NCBI RefSeq assembly: GCF_900142935.1
Contig: NZ_FSRS01000001.1
Location: forward strand, 2,614,001 to 2,678,000
Direction: 5' to 3'
Source: Rhodovulum sp. ES.010
GTDB taxonomy: Bacteria > Pseudomonadota > Alphaproteobacteria > Rhodobacterales > Rhodobacteraceae
DNA: 64,000 nucleotides
A program made the translations under genes and the position numbers. Positions 38,292 to 49,191 of this stretch are shown here, in pieces (the first letter of the stretch is position 1; each line of letters begins with the position of its first letter). The notes under the pieces were generated by a model, which ran no database searches, had not been told where the DNA came from, and saw only the letters and a list, made by a program, of their open reading frames with translations.

Positions 38292-38621
38292 ATGATTGAC
38301 TGGACTCGAGTAGACGAACTGCGCGACGAAGTCGGCGAGGACGCGTTCGACGAGGTGCTCGATCTGTTCCTCGAAGAGGTGGACGAAGTGATGGAGCGCC
38401 TGGGTGACGCACCGGACCCCGCCTGTCTGCCGGCGGATCTGCATTTCGTGCGTGGCTCCGCCCTGAATCTCGGTCTCAAGGAGTTCTGCGCGATCTGCCA
38501 GGGGTTGGAGCATCGTCTGGCCCAGGATCAGCCGGTGGATCTGGGACTTCTGCTGGACTGCTATGCCGAGTCGAAGGCCACGCTCATGGCCGGGCGGTCG
38601 GCGGATACGAAGGTCGCCTAG
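38292..38621 (+). CDS. Stand-alone histidine phosphotransfer (HPt) protein
   Basis: The protein is 109 aa from the ATG at 38292, with GAAGGTGA upstream; the GTG 12 bases earlier is the alternative. The HPt helix carries the phospho-accepting H51 in LHFVRGSALNLG. It is acidic and all-helical. Being divergent from the RR-PP2C gene, it probably passes phosphate to or from that receiver, but this is inferred from position only. The stop overlaps by four bases with ilvA. Confidence 0.85.
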   Translation: MIDWTRVDELRDEVGEDAFDEVLDLFLEEVDEVMERLGDAPDPACLPADLHFVRGSALNLGLKEFCAICQGLEHRLAQDQPVDLGLLLDCYAESKATLMAGRSADTKVA

Positions 38622-39865
38622 ATCAGGAATTCCGAGAGCACGACATCGTCGGTGATGTCGCGGAACACCAGGCCCCGCTCCCCCATCCGGGCGTAGAGCG
38701 CGGGCAGGTTCTCGGCACGCTTCGTCTCGATACCGATGAGAACCGTGCCGAAATTGCGCGCTGATTTCTTGAGATACTCGAACCGCGCAATGTCGTCCTC
38801 CGGCCCGAGCAGGTCGAGGAAATCGCGCAGCGCACCGGGGCGCTGCGGAAGGCGCAGGATGAAATACTTCTTGAGTCCGGTATGGCGCTGGGCCCGCTCC
38901 CGCACCTCGGGAAGGCGCTCGAAATCGAAATTGCCCCCCGACGTGACGCAGACCACGGTCTTGCCGGCGATCGCCTCGGCAAGCTCGGGCAGGACATCCA
39001 CCGCCAGCGCGCCCGCAGGTTCCAGGACGATGCCCTCGACATTCAACATCTCGAGCATGGTGGCGCAAATCCGGTCCTCCGGCGCGCAAAGAACGTCTGC
39101 GCGGCCGGCCCCCCGAAGCGCGGCGAATGGGCGCTCGCCGATCCGCGCAACCGCCGCGCCGTCGACGAAACTGTCGACGCTGGGCAGCGCGACCGGTTGA
39201 CCGGCCTCCAGCGCCGCGGTCAGCGAGGCGCCGCCCGCCGGCTCGACGAAACGCACCGACGTCCTGGGGGCCGTCTCGCGCAGGACCGACACGATGCCGG
39301 CAGCCAGCCCTCCGCCACCCACCGGCAGAATGACCAGATCGGGCGGGGCCTCCAGGGCATCGAGGATCTCGATGGCGACCGAAGCCTGCCCTTCGATCAC
39401 GTCCGCATCGTCGAACGGCGCCAGGAAATGGCCCCCGCTCTCGGCGCAATAGGCCTGCGCCGCGGCCAGGGTGTCGTCGAAATAGTCGCCGGTCAGCGTG
39501 ATCTCGACATTTTCGCCGCCGAAGCTCCGCGTCTTGTCGATCTTCTGCTGGGGCGTCGTCACCGGCATGAACACCACCCCGCGCACGCCGAAATGCCGGC
39601 AGGCGAAGGCCACGCCCTGGGCATGGTTGCCCGCGCTCGCGCAGACGAAGACGCCCTGGTCGGGCCGCGCCACCAACACCTTGCGCATCGCGTTGAAGGC
39701 GCCGCGCAGCTTGTAGGACCGCACGGGGGTGAGATCCTCGCGCTTGAGCAGGATCTCGGCCCCGTAGCGGGCCGACAGGTGACCGTTGCGCTGCAATGGC
39801 GTCGGCGGGAACAGCCCGCGCAGGGACGCCTCGGCCTTGCGGGCATGATCTGTGAATCCGGTCAT
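38618..39865 (-). CDS. ilvA: Threonine ammonia-lyase (threonine dehydratase)
   Basis: The protein is 415 aa from the ATG at 39863-39865. It converts threonine to 2-oxobutanoate for isoleucine synthesis. The PLP lysine is K52 in RSYKLRGAF. SAGNHAQGVA and PVGGGGLAAGI (phosphate-binding) are visible. The C-terminal ACT-like regulatory domain (about 325-415, LPQRPGALRDFLDLLG) suggests isoleucine feedback. Confidence 0.94.
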   Translation of the reverse strand: MTGFTDHARKAEASLRGLFPPTPLQRNGHLSARYGAEILLKREDLTPVRSYKLRGAFNAMRKVLVARPDQGVFVCASAGNHAQGVAFACRHFGVRGVVFMPVTTPQQKIDKTRSFGGENVEITLTGDYFDDTLAAAQAYCAESGGHFLAPFDDADVIEGQASVAIEILDALEAPPDLVILPVGGGGLAAGIVSVLRETAPRTSVRFVEPAGGASLTAALEAGQPVALPSVDSFVDGAAVARIGERPFAALRGAGRADVLCAPEDRICATMLEMLNVEGIVLEPAGALAVDVLPELAEAIAGKTVVCVTSGGNFDFERLPEVRERAQRHTGLKKYFILRLPQRPGALRDFLDLLGPEDDIARFEYLKKSARNFGTVLIGIETKRAENLPALYARMGERGLVFRDITDDVVLSEFLI

Positions 39866-39989
39866 GGGTTTCCATGTCGCGCGAAACGGCGCGCGAGGCA
39901 AGTCGGCCGCGGCCCGGCCCACCCTTGCCCCGCTGCCGAAAACCCAATAAACGCCGCCGGAACCACCCCCTTTATCCGGAGCGTTTCGC

Positions 39990-41207
39990 ATGTCCGCGCC
40001 CAAGAAAGTGGTCCTGGCCTATTCCGGCGGCCTCGACACCTCGATCATCCTGAAATGGCTGCAGACCGAGTATGGCTGCGAGGTGGTGACCTTCACCGCC
40101 GATCTCGGCCAGGGTGAGGAGTTGGAGCCCGCCCGCCAGAAGGCCGAGATGATGGGCGTCAAGGAAATCTACATCGAGGATCTGCGCGAGGAATTCGTGC
40201 GCGACTTCGTCTTCCCGATGTTCCGGGCGAACGCGGTTTACGAGGGGCTCTACCTTCTCGGCACCTCCATCGCGCGGCCGCTGATCTCCAAGCGGCTGAT
40301 CGAGATCGCCGCCGAAACCGGCGCCGACGCGGTGGCCCATGGCGCAACGGGCAAGGGCAACGACCAGGTGCGGTTCGAACTGGCCGCCTACGCGCTGAAC
40401 CCCGACATAAAGGTCATCGCCCCCTGGCGGGAATGGGACCTGACCAGCCGGACCAAGCTGATCGACTTCGCCGAGAAAAACCAGATCCCGATCGCCAAGG
40501 ACAAGCGCGGCGAGGCACCGTTCAGCGTGGACGCGAACCTTCTGCACACGTCTTCCGAAGGCAAGGTGCTGGAGGACCCGGCCGAAGACGCGCCCGACTA
40601 CGTCTATCAGCGCACCTCCAACCCCGAGGACGCGCCGAACGACCCCGAATTCGTCGAGGTGATCTTCGAGGAAGGCGACGCCGTGGCGATCAACGGCGAG
40701 GCAATGTCGCCCGCCACGGTGCTGACCCGGCTGAACGAGTTGGGCGGCAAGCACGGCATCGGCCGGCTCGACCTCGTCGAGGGCCGATTCGTCGGAATGA
40801 AGTCCCGCGGCATTTACGAAACCCCCGGCGGCACCGTCCTGCTTGAGGCGCATCGCGGCATCGAGCAGATCACACTCGACCGGGGCGCGGCGCACCTGAA
40901 GGACGAGCTGATGCCGCGCTATGCCGAACTCATCTATAACGGCTTCTGGTTCAGCCCCGAACGCGAGATGCTGCAGGCGGCCATCGACCACAGCCAACAG
41001 CACGTCACCGGCACCGTGCGGTTGAAACTCTACAAGGGCGCGGTGCGCACGGTAGGCCGCTGGTCCGACCATTCGCTCTATTCCGAGGAGCACGTAACCT
41101 TCGAGGACGACGCGGGCGCCTACGACCAGAAGGACGCGGCCGGCTTCATCAAGCTGAACGCCTTGCGCCTGCGCCTGCTGGCAATGCGCAACCGGCGGCT
41201 GGGCTAA
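39990..41207 (+). CDS. argG: Argininosuccinate synthase
   Basis: The 405-aa protein has the usual length. It joins citrulline and aspartate with ATP in arginine synthesis. The ATP pyrophosphatase loop AYSGGLDTS is near residues 10-18, with the second motif [13 protein letters not shown]. The gene is divergent from ilvA (124 bases between) and convergent with the sulfotransferase-like gene, with a four-base stop overlap (CTAA). Confidence 0.98.
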   Translation: MSAPKKVVLAYSGGLDTSIILKWLQTEYGCEVVTFTADLGQGEELEPARQKAEMMGVKEIYIEDLREEFVRDFVFPMFRANAVYEGLYLLGTSIARPLISKRLIEIAAETGADAVAHGATGKGNDQVRFELAAYALNPDIKVIAPWREWDLTSRTKLIDFAEKNQIPIAKDKRGEAPFSVDANLLHTSSEGKVLEDPAEDAPDYVYQRTSNPEDAPNDPEFVEVIFEEGDAVAINGEAMSPATVLTRLNELGGKHGIGRLDLVEGRFVGMKSRGIYETPGGTVLLEAHRGIEQITLDRGAAHLKDELMPRYAELIYNGFWFSPEREMLQAAIDHSQQHVTGTVRLKLYKGAVRTVGRWSDHSLYSEEHVTFEDDAGAYDQKDAAGFIKLNALRLRLLAMRNRRLG

Positions 41208-41926
41208 GGGCGGAGCCGAACCCTCGCCAATTGGTCGTAGTAGGGCCGAGCCGCCTCCGCGATCCGCGCGTAGTCCGGTGCGAGATCCGGAAGCGGGCCC
41301 TCCGGCCCCGCAAAGCCGGTGCTGCGATGCACTGCGCCGTACCAGACCGGCGCCCAGACGCCGTCCTCTGCGTGGCCCCCCGCGGGCCAGGACAGCATCG
41401 CCGGCGTGAACCCGATGTCCAGCGCGCTGCATAGTTTGTGCAGCATAGGCTCCGGGTTTGCCCGTATATCCGCGCTATCGATGACGATGGGAGTTATGCC
41501 GGTGCGCTGCGCCACCCGGTCGAACAGCTCCGCCTGCTGGACGAAGCCGATATCGGCCAGTCCGGCCGCCTCGTATTTCGCCGCGAAGCTGGCCAGAACG
41601 CGGGCCGGGTGGCGGATCAGGAAGACGTTCGTCACATCGTCCATCCAGTCGCGCGGGACGCCGTCAATCATGTGCTGGCACATGTGCTTCTGGTAGAAAT
41701 GCGCCCGGCCCCCGGGCACGGGCCCGGCCAGCCGCGCGGCGACGCGGGCGGGGTCGGTCTCGCCGGCCGCAATGATCTCGTGCCGCATCGGGTGATCGAG
41801 GCCGGTCAGACGCAGATAGGCAGCGTAGAACGGCTCATCCCAGACCGCGCAATCGCCGCGCGCCGCTAAGGCGTACATCATCGCCGTCGACAGGTTGCGC
41901 GGCCCCGACCACATGGCAATGTGCAT
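41204..41926 (-). CDS. Sulfotransferase-like P-loop protein
   Basis: The protein is 240 aa from the ATG at 41924-41926. It has the 5'-phosphosulfate loop [13 protein letters not shown] (residues 7-19) and a 3'-phosphate-type motif [12 protein letters not shown], as in PAPS-dependent sulfotransferases. DEPFYAAYL and the rest match uncharacterised proteins of this family. The acceptor is unknown. Confidence 0.75.
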   Translation of the reverse strand: MHIAMWSGPRNLSTAMMYALAARGDCAVWDEPFYAAYLRLTGLDHPMRHEIIAAGETDPARVAARLAGPVPGGRAHFYQKHMCQHMIDGVPRDWMDDVTNVFLIRHPARVLASFAAKYEAAGLADIGFVQQAELFDRVAQRTGITPIVIDSADIRANPEPMLHKLCSALDIGFTPAMLSWPAGGHAEDGVWAPVWYGAVHRSTGFAGPEGPLPDLAPDYARIAEAARPYYDQLARVRLRP

Positions 41927-42067
41927 TGTCGCTCCCTCGCTTGACCGCGCCACCCTAGCCGCCCGGCCGTGTGTTACAAGCGGTCCCGCTTGCGTGAGGT
42001 CACGGCCTTGTGCGTTCCGCGCCGCCTCGGCCCCAGCCTATCTTCGATCCGCGAAAGGAGGCAGGAC

Positions 42068-42733
42068 ATGACGGTTTCCATCAATACGATCAAGCCGATG
42101 CTTCTGGTGGTCGCGATCGCGCTTGGGGTCGCGGCGGAATGCAAGCAGGCCCGCGCCGCCGACACGCAGACAGCCATCGTGGCCGGCGGCTGCTTCTGGT
42201 GCGTCGAGGCGGATTTCGAGAAGGTGAAGGGCGTGACCGAAGTCGTCTCGGGCTATACCGGAGGCACGGTTCCGAACCCGACCTACAAGCAGGTCACGCG
42301 CGGCGGCACCGGCCATTACGAGGCCGCCCGCATCACCTATGACGCCGAGCAGATCAGCTATGACCAGATCCTGTCGCTGTTCTTCCGCTCGATCGACCCG
42401 ACCGATGCCGGAGGACAGTTCTGTGACCGCGGCGACAGTTACCGGACGGCGATTTTCGTCTCTGATCCGGCCCAAAAGCGTGCGGCCGAGGCCGCCAAGG
42501 CCCAGGCGGAATCGGCCTTGGGGCGCGAGATCGTGACCCCGATCCGGCCCGCCGCGGAGTTCTATCCCGCCGAGAACTACCATCAGGACTATTACAAGAG
42601 CCGCGAGCGCACCCTGACCCGGTTCGGAGTGAAGACCAGGGCCGAGGCGTATGACCTCTACCGCAAGGCCTGCGGACGCGACGACCGCGTGCGCCAACTC
42701 TGGGGTGACCGCGCTCCGTTCGCCGGGAGCTAG
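42068..42733 (+). CDS. msrA: Exported peptide methionine-(S)-sulfoxide reductase MsrA
   Basis: The protein is 221 aa from the ATG at 42068, which has an excellent AAGGAGG site. A signal peptide (residues 1-30, ending KQARA-AD) places it in the periplasm. The catalytic Cys is C42 in GGCFWCVEADF. FYPAENYHQDYY and a C-terminal Cys (KACGRDD) for recycling are present. It repairs oxidised methionine in exported proteins. Confidence 0.95.
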   Translation: MTVSINTIKPMLLVVAIALGVAAECKQARAADTQTAIVAGGCFWCVEADFEKVKGVTEVVSGYTGGTVPNPTYKQVTRGGTGHYEAARITYDAEQISYDQILSLFFRSIDPTDAGGQFCDRGDSYRTAIFVSDPAQKRAAEAAKAQAESALGREIVTPIRPAAEFYPAENYHQDYYKSRERTLTRFGVKTRAEAYDLYRKACGRDDRVRQLWGDRAPFAGS

Positions 42734-43590
42734 GCACTGGCCAGAAACGCCTCCACCTCGGCGCGGTCCGGCATCGCATCCGCGGCTCCGGGCCGCGTTA
42801 CCTGCAGGGCGGCCGCCGCCGCGGCGTAACGCAGCGCGTCGCGCGGCACGGCGCCCGAGTCCAACGCGGCCGCCAGCGAACCGATGAAGCAGTCGCCCGC
42901 CCCCGTCGTGTCGACCGGCGTCACCGCGCAGGCCGGAACCGAGATCTCCTCGAAGCCCGACCGCCACTCCGCGCCCCGGGCGCCGTGGGTGATGACAAGG
43001 TCCGGGCCGCTGAGCGGGCCCAACGCTCCAGCAAGCTGCCCTGCCTCCACAGCGTTCAAGGCCAGCAACGAGACATGAGGCAACACCGCACGCACCGCCT
43101 CCGCGTCGAAGGGCGCGGCGGAGTAGACCACGCGCAGCCCCTTGCCCGCCGCCAGTCGCGCCGCCTCCACCTGCGCCGATGTCTCGTTCTGAACCAGCAG
43201 GGTATCGCCCGGCCCCGCCCGGGCCAGCGCCGCCTCGATACGGGCCATGTCCTGCCGGAGATTGGCGCCGGGATAGATCACGATGGCATTCTCGCCATCG
43301 GGCGCGACCTGGATGATCGCATGCCCCGTCGGCGCCCCGTCACGCGCGACGTGGGAAACGTCGATGCCGAACGCGGCCAGTCGCGCAACCGCCCAATCCC
43401 CGTCGGGACCGATGGCGCCCAGGTGGACGACCCGCGCCCCCGTCCGGGCCGCCGCCACCGATTGGTTGGCGCCCTTGCCGCCGAGGCCGCTGTACAGCTC
43501 GACTGCGGCAATGGTCTCGCCCGGCGCGACCAGATGCGGAACCGAATAAACGTGGTCCGCATTGATCGAGCCGAGGCAGTAGACCGCCAC
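42730..43590 (-). CDS. rbsK: Ribokinase-type sugar kinase (PfkB family)
   Basis: The protein is 286 aa with a GTG start at 43588-43590 that shares its G with the maeB stop (TAGTG). It carries both PfkB signatures: GGKGANQSVAAARTG (about 37-51) and DTTGAGDCFIGSLAAAL with the catalytic Asp. Ribokinase is the best match, but other ribose-like sugars or nucleosides are possible. No ribose transporter is in the window. Confidence 0.82.
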   Translation of the reverse strand: MAVYCLGSINADHVYSVPHLVAPGETIAAVELYSGLGGKGANQSVAAARTGARVVHLGAIGPDGDWAVARLAAFGIDVSHVARDGAPTGHAIIQVAPDGENAIVIYPGANLRQDMARIEAALARAGPGDTLLVQNETSAQVEAARLAAGKGLRVVYSAAPFDAEAVRAVLPHVSLLALNAVEAGQLAGALGPLSGPDLVITHGARGAEWRSGFEEISVPACAVTPVDTTGAGDCFIGSLAAALDSGAVPRDALRYAAAAAALQVTRPGAADAMPDRAEVEAFLASA

Positions 43591-45848
43591 TAGCCGACCT
43601 CGCAGGCCGCGAGCAGCGCCATGTTCACGATGTCGTTCACCGTCGCAACGGTCGAGCAAACCTGGATCGGCTTGTCGACCCCGGCCAGGATCGGGCCGAT
43701 GACCGTGGCCCCGGCCATTTCCTGCATCAGCTTGACCGAGATCGAGGCCGAATGCCGCGCCGGCACCACCAGGATGTTGGCCGGGCCCGACAGCCGGCAG
43801 AACGGGTATTTCGCCATCGCCGAGGGGTTCAGCGCAACCTCGACGGTCATCTCGCCGTCGTATTCGAAATCGACCCCGCGCGCATCCAGCACCTGCGGCG
43901 CCATGTGCATCTTGGTCGCCCGTTCGGAGACGGGGTAGCCGAAGGTCGAGAACGACAGGAACGCCACCCGCGGCTCCAGCCCAAGGCTGCGGGCCACGGC
44001 AACGGCACGCTCGGCGATGGTGGCCAGGTCTTCGGGCTCGGGCCATTCATGCACAAGCGTGTCGGCCACGAAGACGATGCGCCCCTTGTGCAACAGCGCC
44101 GTCACGCCAACCGCCCCGTCCTCGGCGCGGGCGTCGAAGACATGGTTGATGAGTTTAAGCACGTGGGCCGATTTCCGCGTCGCGCCCGTGACCAGCGCAT
44201 CGCCATGGCCATGGGCCAGCATCAGCGACGCGAAGACATGCCGATCGCGGGAGGCCAGCCGGTGGATGTCGTGCGTGTCGAAGCCTTTGCGTTGCAGCCG
44301 TTGGTAAAGGAACGACCGATACGCCTCTAGGTGACGGGTGTTGGCGGCGTTGACCACCTCGATCTCGCGATAGGCATCGCCCAGACCCGCCTGTTCCAGC
44401 TTGTCCTTCACGTCATGCTCGCGGCCGACGACCAGCGCCTTGCCGTAGCCCGCGCGCTGATAGCTGACGGCGGCGCGCAGCACGCGCTCGTCGTCGCCCT
44501 CCGCAAAGATCATCCGCGCCTGCGCCGCCTTGGCGCGCGCCGCGATCCCCGACAGGACCGAGGCGGTGGGATCCATCCGCGCCTTGAGCGTATGCCGGTA
44601 GCCATCCATGTCGACGATGGGTCGGCGCGAAACGCCGGTCTCCATCCCCGCCTGCGCCACCGCCGGCGGGATCGTGTAGATCAGCCGCGGGTCGAACGGC
44701 GTCGGGATGATGTAGTCCCGCCCGAAAGACAGCTTCCGACCATAGGCCATGGCGACCTCGTCAGGCACGTCCTCGCGGGCGAGCGCGGCCAAAGCCTCGG
44801 CGCAGGCGATCTTCATCTGGTCGTTGATCGCACGCGCGTGGATGTCGAGCGCGCCGCGGAAGAGGTAGGGAAAGCCGAGGACGTTGTTTACCTGGTTCGG
44901 GTAGTCGCTGCGCCCGGTGGCCACGATCGCGTCGGGCCGGACCTCGTGGGCCTCTTCCGGCGTGATCTCGGGGTCGGGATTGGCCATGGCGAAGATCACC
45001 GGGTTGTCGGCCATGGACTTGACCATCTCGGGCGTCACCGCCCCCTTGACCGACACCCCCAGGAACACGTCGGCGTCCTTCATCGCGTCTTCCAGCGTGC
45101 GCGCGTCGGTATTCGCAGCATGGGCCGACTTCCACTGGTTCATGCCCTCGGTGCGGCCCTGGTAGATCACGCCCTTGGTGTCGCAGGCGATGCAGTTGTC
45201 ATGCCGCGCCCCCATCGCCTTGATCAGTTCCAGGCAGGCGATGCCCGCAGCCCCCGCCCCGTTCAGCACGATGCGGCAGTCCTCGATCTTCTTGCCGCTG
45301 AGGTGCAGCGCGTTGATCAGCCCGGCCGCACAGATCACCGCCGTCCCGTGCTGGTCGTCGTGAAAGACGGGAATGTCCATCTCTTCCTTGAGCCGCTGCT
45401 CGATGATGAAACATTCCGGCGCCTTGATGTCCTCGAGGTTCACGCCGCCGAAGGTCGGCCCCATCAGCTTGACCGCCCGGATGATCTCCTCGGGGTCCTC
45501 GCTGTCGAGTTCGATATCGATGGCGTTAACGTCGGCAAAGCGCTTGAAGAGCACGGATTTGCCCTCCATTACCGGTTTGGCCGCCAGCGCGCCGAGGTTA
45601 CCGAGGCCGAGGATCGCCGTGCCGTTCGAGACGACGGCCACCATGTTGCCCTTGGTGGTGTAGTCGTAGGCGGTCTCGGGGGAATCCGCGATGGCCTGCA
45701 CCGGCACCGCGACCCCGGGGGAATAGGCCAGGCTCAGATCGCGCTGGGTGGTCATCGGCTTGGAGGCGACCAGCTCGTATTTGCCCGGCATGGGTTCGAG
45801 GTGATAGCTCAGGGCCTCTTCCGGCGTGATTCTCGACTTGTCGGACAT
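43590..45848 (-). CDS. maeB: NADP-dependent malic enzyme (MaeB type with phosphotransacetylase-like domain)
   Basis: The 752-aa protein has an N-terminal malic enzyme domain (about 1-430; AYSPGVAVPVQAIA, HDDQHGTAVICAAGL, GAGAAGIACLEL, MANPDPEITPEEA). A C-terminal phosphotransacetylase-like domain (about 430-752) follows. It decarboxylates malate to pyruvate. In this family the PTA-like part is regulatory and usually lacks PTA activity, sensing acetyl-CoA. The gene runs into the ribokinase gene. Confidence 0.96.
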   Translation of the reverse strand: MSDKSRITPEEALSYHLEPMPGKYELVASKPMTTQRDLSLAYSPGVAVPVQAIADSPETAYDYTTKGNMVAVVSNGTAILGLGNLGALAAKPVMEGKSVLFKRFADVNAIDIELDSEDPEEIIRAVKLMGPTFGGVNLEDIKAPECFIIEQRLKEEMDIPVFHDDQHGTAVICAAGLINALHLSGKKIEDCRIVLNGAGAAGIACLELIKAMGARHDNCIACDTKGVIYQGRTEGMNQWKSAHAANTDARTLEDAMKDADVFLGVSVKGAVTPEMVKSMADNPVIFAMANPDPEITPEEAHEVRPDAIVATGRSDYPNQVNNVLGFPYLFRGALDIHARAINDQMKIACAEALAALAREDVPDEVAMAYGRKLSFGRDYIIPTPFDPRLIYTIPPAVAQAGMETGVSRRPIVDMDGYRHTLKARMDPTASVLSGIAARAKAAQARMIFAEGDDERVLRAAVSYQRAGYGKALVVGREHDVKDKLEQAGLGDAYREIEVVNAANTRHLEAYRSFLYQRLQRKGFDTHDIHRLASRDRHVFASLMLAHGHGDALVTGATRKSAHVLKLINHVFDARAEDGAVGVTALLHKGRIVFVADTLVHEWPEPEDLATIAERAVAVARSLGLEPRVAFLSFSTFGYPVSERATKMHMAPQVLDARGVDFEYDGEMTVEVALNPSAMAKYPFCRLSGPANILVVPARHSASISVKLMQEMAGATVIGPILAGVDKPIQVCSTVATVNDIVNMALLAACEVG

Positions 45849-45982
45849 ACGGTCGGTCTCCTCCTGTCAGGCTTGCCGTTTATCCTTCCCCGCGCCGCGC
45901 CTCAATAGACGAGGATTTCGCGCTTTCGCGCGATCCCCGGCATTTGTAAGGTCCGCCGGGCAGATCGGAACGGGGGAGCAGC

Positions 45983-48631
45983 GTGAGCGGGCATTCGGCA
46001 TCCGTGACGCCGATGATGGCGCAATACCTCGAGATCAAGGAGGCCCATCCCGGTGCGCTCCTGTTCTACCGGATGGGTGACTTCTACGAGATGTTCTTCG
46101 ACGACGCGGTCGCGGCGGCCGAGGCGCTCGATATCGCCCTGACCAAGCGCGGCAAGCATCAGGGCCAGGACATACCGATGTGCGGCGTCCCGGTACAGGC
46201 GGCCGAAAGCTACCTGCTGTCTCTGATCCGCAGGGGGTTCCGGGTCGCGGTCTGCGAACAGCTCGAAGACCCGGCCAAAGCGAAGAAGCGCGGCTCCAAG
46301 GCCGTCGTGAAACGCGATGTGGTGCGCCTGGTAACGCCGGGCACGCTGACCGAGGACTCCCTGCTGGAGGCGCGGCGACACAACTTCCTCGCGGCGTTTT
46401 CCGAGGTCCGGGGGGCGGGGGCGCTTGCCTGGGTTGATATCTCGACCGGCGCGTTCCGCGTGATGGAGTGCCCGCCGGTGCGTCTGGGCCCGGAACTGGC
46501 GCGGCTGACCCCGCGCGAGTTGTTGCTGAGCGAGGCGCAAGAGGCCGATTGGGCCGAAACAGTCACTGAATCCGGCGCCGCGCTCACCCCGCTGTCGCGC
46601 GCGAGTTTCAACAGCGCGTCGGCCGAAGCGCGGCTGGGCGGGGTGTTCGGCGTCGAGACGCTAGACGGGTATGGCAGCTTCTCGCGCGCCGAACTGTCCG
46701 CCATGGGCGCCATCGTCGACTACCTGGACATCACGCAGAAGGGCAAGCTGCCGCTGCTGCGCCCGCCGATGCGCGAGTCCGCCGGCGGGACGGTTCAGAT
46801 CGACGCCGCCACGCGGCGGAATCTTGAATTGACCGCAAGCCTGTCGGGCGGCCGCGACGGCAGCCTTCTGGGCGCCATCGACCGCACGGTGACCGCGCTC
46901 GGCGCGCGTCTGCTCGAGCGGCGCCTTTCCAGCCCGTCGCGCGATCTGGACACCATCCGCGCGCGTCTCTCGGCGGTTCGGGCGCTGGTGGAGGATGCGA
47001 CGCTGTGCGACGCCCTGCGTGACGCCCTGCGGAAATGCCCCGACATGGACCGGGCGCTGTCGCGCCTCGGGCTTGACCGCGGCGGGCCGCGGGACCTTGC
47101 CGCCATCCGCAACGGGCTGGCCCAGGCCGCTGCCGTGGCCGACCGGCTGACTGGCGAGCTTCCCGCAGCCATTGCGGAGGCCCGGTCGGCGCTGCTGGGC
47201 CATGACGCCCTGCGCGACCTGCTCGACGCGGCGCTGGTCGCCGAGCCACCGATACTGGCGCGCGATGGCGGGTTCATCGCGGCCGGACACGACCCGGAGC
47301 TCGACGAAGCGCGCACGCTTCGCGACGAAGGCCGAGGGGTCATCGCCGGGATGCAGGCCGATTTCGTCGAGACGACCGGGATCGGCTCACTCAAGGTGAA
47401 GCACAACAACGTGCTGGGCTATTTCGTCGAGGTCACCGCGACGCATGCCGACAAGATGCTGTCGCCGCCGCTGTCCGAACGGTTCATCCACCGTCAGACC
47501 ACGGCGAACGCCGTGCGCTTCACGACCGTGGAGCTTTCCGAACTGGAAACGCGCATTCTGAACGCCGGCAATCGCGCGCTGGAAATCGAGAAGCGGTTGT
47601 TCGACCGGTTGCGGGACGCGGTTCTGGCCGAGGCGGGACCGGTGGGACAGGCCGCCTCGGCGCTGGCCGAGATCGATCTGGCCGCCGCGCTGGCCGATCT
47701 CGCCCGCGGTGAGAACTGGTGCGAGCCGTCGGTGGATGACAGCCGGGCCTTCGCGATCGGCGGCGGGCGGCACCCGGTCGTGGAACGCGCGCTGCGCCAG
47801 CAGGGCGGCGCCCCCTTCATCGCGAACGATTGCGCCTTGGCGGACGGCTCTGACGGCGCGGCGATCTGGCTGTTGACCGGCCCCAACATGGCGGGCAAAT
47901 CGACCTTCCTGCGCCAGAACGCACTGATCGCACTGCTCGCCCAGGCCGGCAGCTTCGTGCCCGCGGCACGGGCGCATATCGGCGTGGTCTCGCAGATCTT
48001 CAGCCGGGTCGGCGCCTCCGACGATCTGGCGCGCGGACGGTCGACCTTCATGGTCGAGATGGTCGAGACCGCGGCGATTCTGAACCAGGCCGACGACCGG
48101 GCGCTGGTGATCCTAGACGAGATCGGCCGCGGCACGGCGACCTATGACGGTCTGTCCATCGCTTGGGCGACGCTGGAACATCTGCACGACACGAACCGCT
48201 GCCGCGCGCTCTTCGCCACACATTACCATGAGCTTACTGCCTTGGCGCACAAGCTGGTCGGGGTGGAGAACGCCACGGTTGCGGTGAAGGAATGGGAGGG
48301 CGACGTCATCTTCCTGCACGAGGTGCGGCAAGGCGCGGCCGACCGGTCCTACGGGGTTCAAGTCGCACGCCTGGCTGGCCTGCCGGAAACCGTGGTGGAG
48401 CGCGCGCGGATCGTTCTTGAAGCCCTGGAAAAGGGCGAACGCGAGGGCGGCCAGCCGCAGAAGGCGCTGATTGACGATCTGCCGCTGTTCAGCGCCGCCG
48501 CGCCCCCGCCGCCATCCAGTCAAGCGCCGCGGTCAACCCTCGACGAAAAGCTCGCCGGGGTTCACCCCGACGAGCTGACGCCGAAAGAGGCGCTGGAACT
48601 GATCTACGAGTTGAAGGGCCTGTCGGACTAG
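45983..48631 (+). CDS. mutS: DNA mismatch repair protein MutS
   Basis: The 882-aa protein starts with GTG at 45983 (GGGGGAG six bases before); an ATG ten codons on is the alternative. It recognises mismatches. The mismatch-contacting F34-x-E36 lies in GDFYEMF, followed by the connector, lever/clamp and ATPase domains ([29 protein letters not shown]). The C-terminal dimerisation part is complete. mutL is not in the window. Confidence 0.98.
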   Translation: MSGHSASVTPMMAQYLEIKEAHPGALLFYRMGDFYEMFFDDAVAAAEALDIALTKRGKHQGQDIPMCGVPVQAAESYLLSLIRRGFRVAVCEQLEDPAKAKKRGSKAVVKRDVVRLVTPGTLTEDSLLEARRHNFLAAFSEVRGAGALAWVDISTGAFRVMECPPVRLGPELARLTPRELLLSEAQEADWAETVTESGAALTPLSRASFNSASAEARLGGVFGVETLDGYGSFSRAELSAMGAIVDYLDITQKGKLPLLRPPMRESAGGTVQIDAATRRNLELTASLSGGRDGSLLGAIDRTVTALGARLLERRLSSPSRDLDTIRARLSAVRALVEDATLCDALRDALRKCPDMDRALSRLGLDRGGPRDLAAIRNGLAQAAAVADRLTGELPAAIAEARSALLGHDALRDLLDAALVAEPPILARDGGFIAAGHDPELDEARTLRDEGRGVIAGMQADFVETTGIGSLKVKHNNVLGYFVEVTATHADKMLSPPLSERFIHRQTTANAVRFTTVELSELETRILNAGNRALEIEKRLFDRLRDAVLAEAGPVGQAASALAEIDLAAALADLARGENWCEPSVDDSRAFAIGGGRHPVVERALRQQGGAPFIANDCALADGSDGAAIWLLTGPNMAGKSTFLRQNALIALLAQAGSFVPAARAHIGVVSQIFSRVGASDDLARGRSTFMVEMVETAAILNQADDRALVILDEIGRGTATYDGLSIAWATLEHLHDTNRCRALFATHYHELTALAHKLVGVENATVAVKEWEGDVIFLHEVRQGAADRSYGVQVARLAGLPETVVERARIVLEALEKGEREGGQPQKALIDDLPLFSAAAPPPPSSQAPRSTLDEKLAGVHPDELTPKEALELIYELKGLSD

Positions 48632-49188
48632 GACGCTGGCGTCGACGAGACGCCGACCTGCGCGGGTCTCAGCAGCCGGTCGTGCAGCATGAAGCCCACC
48701 GCCATCACCTGGATGATCTCGCCCGCCTTGGTGTCGGGCACCGGCGCCTCGAACATCGCCTGGTGAAGCTGCGGATCAAAGCTGTGGCCGACCTCGGGCG
48801 CCACAGGCTCGATCCCGTGCTTCGAGAAGACGTTCAGAAGCTCGCGCAGGGTCAACTCCACCCCTTCGAGGAACGCCTTCTGCGCCTCGCGCTGCTCTTC
48901 GGTGACGACGTCGAGCGCGCGCGACAGGTGATCATAGACCGGCAGCATGTCACGCGCCAGTTTGGAGCCGCCATACTGCTCGGCCTCGCGGCGGTCGCGA
49001 TCTGCCCGCTTGCGCGAGTTCTCGGCATCGGCCAAGGCCCGCATGAACCGGTCGCGCAACTCGTCGCGCTCGGCCCGCAGCGCCTCGATCTCTTCGGCCG
49101 TCATCGCTCCCGGATCGGGGGCGGCGTCCGCACCCGCCTCGTCGGCCAGGTCCTCGATATCGATATCGCGTTTCTCAGGTTCTGCCAT
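48628..49188 (-). CDS. grpE: Nucleotide exchange factor GrpE
   Basis: The 186-aa protein releases ADP from DnaK. It has a long coiled-coil N-terminal half (about 30-85; [20 protein letters not shown]) and the beta C-terminal part with [19 protein letters not shown]. The family signature [20 protein letters not shown] is present. It is coupled to hrcA three bases upstream. Its stop overlaps the mutS stop by four bases. Confidence 0.97.
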   Translation of the reverse strand: MAEPEKRDIDIEDLADEAGADAAPDPGAMTAEEIEALRAERDELRDRFMRALADAENSRKRADRDRREAEQYGGSKLARDMLPVYDHLSRALDVVTEEQREAQKAFLEGVELTLRELLNVFSKHGIEPVAPEVGHSFDPQLHQAMFEAPVPDTKAGEIIQVMAVGFMLHDRLLRPAQVGVSSTPAS

Positions 49189-49191
49189 TCT

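Noticed and set aside
41927..42067. Riboswitch or tRNA in the gap before msrA
   Set aside because: No cloverleaf, no known aptamer core and no expression platform could be recognised.
42730..44046. A longer ribokinase frame reaching into maeB
   Set aside because: The upstream part is a shadow of maeB; the GTG at 43590 gives the normal ribokinase N-terminus.
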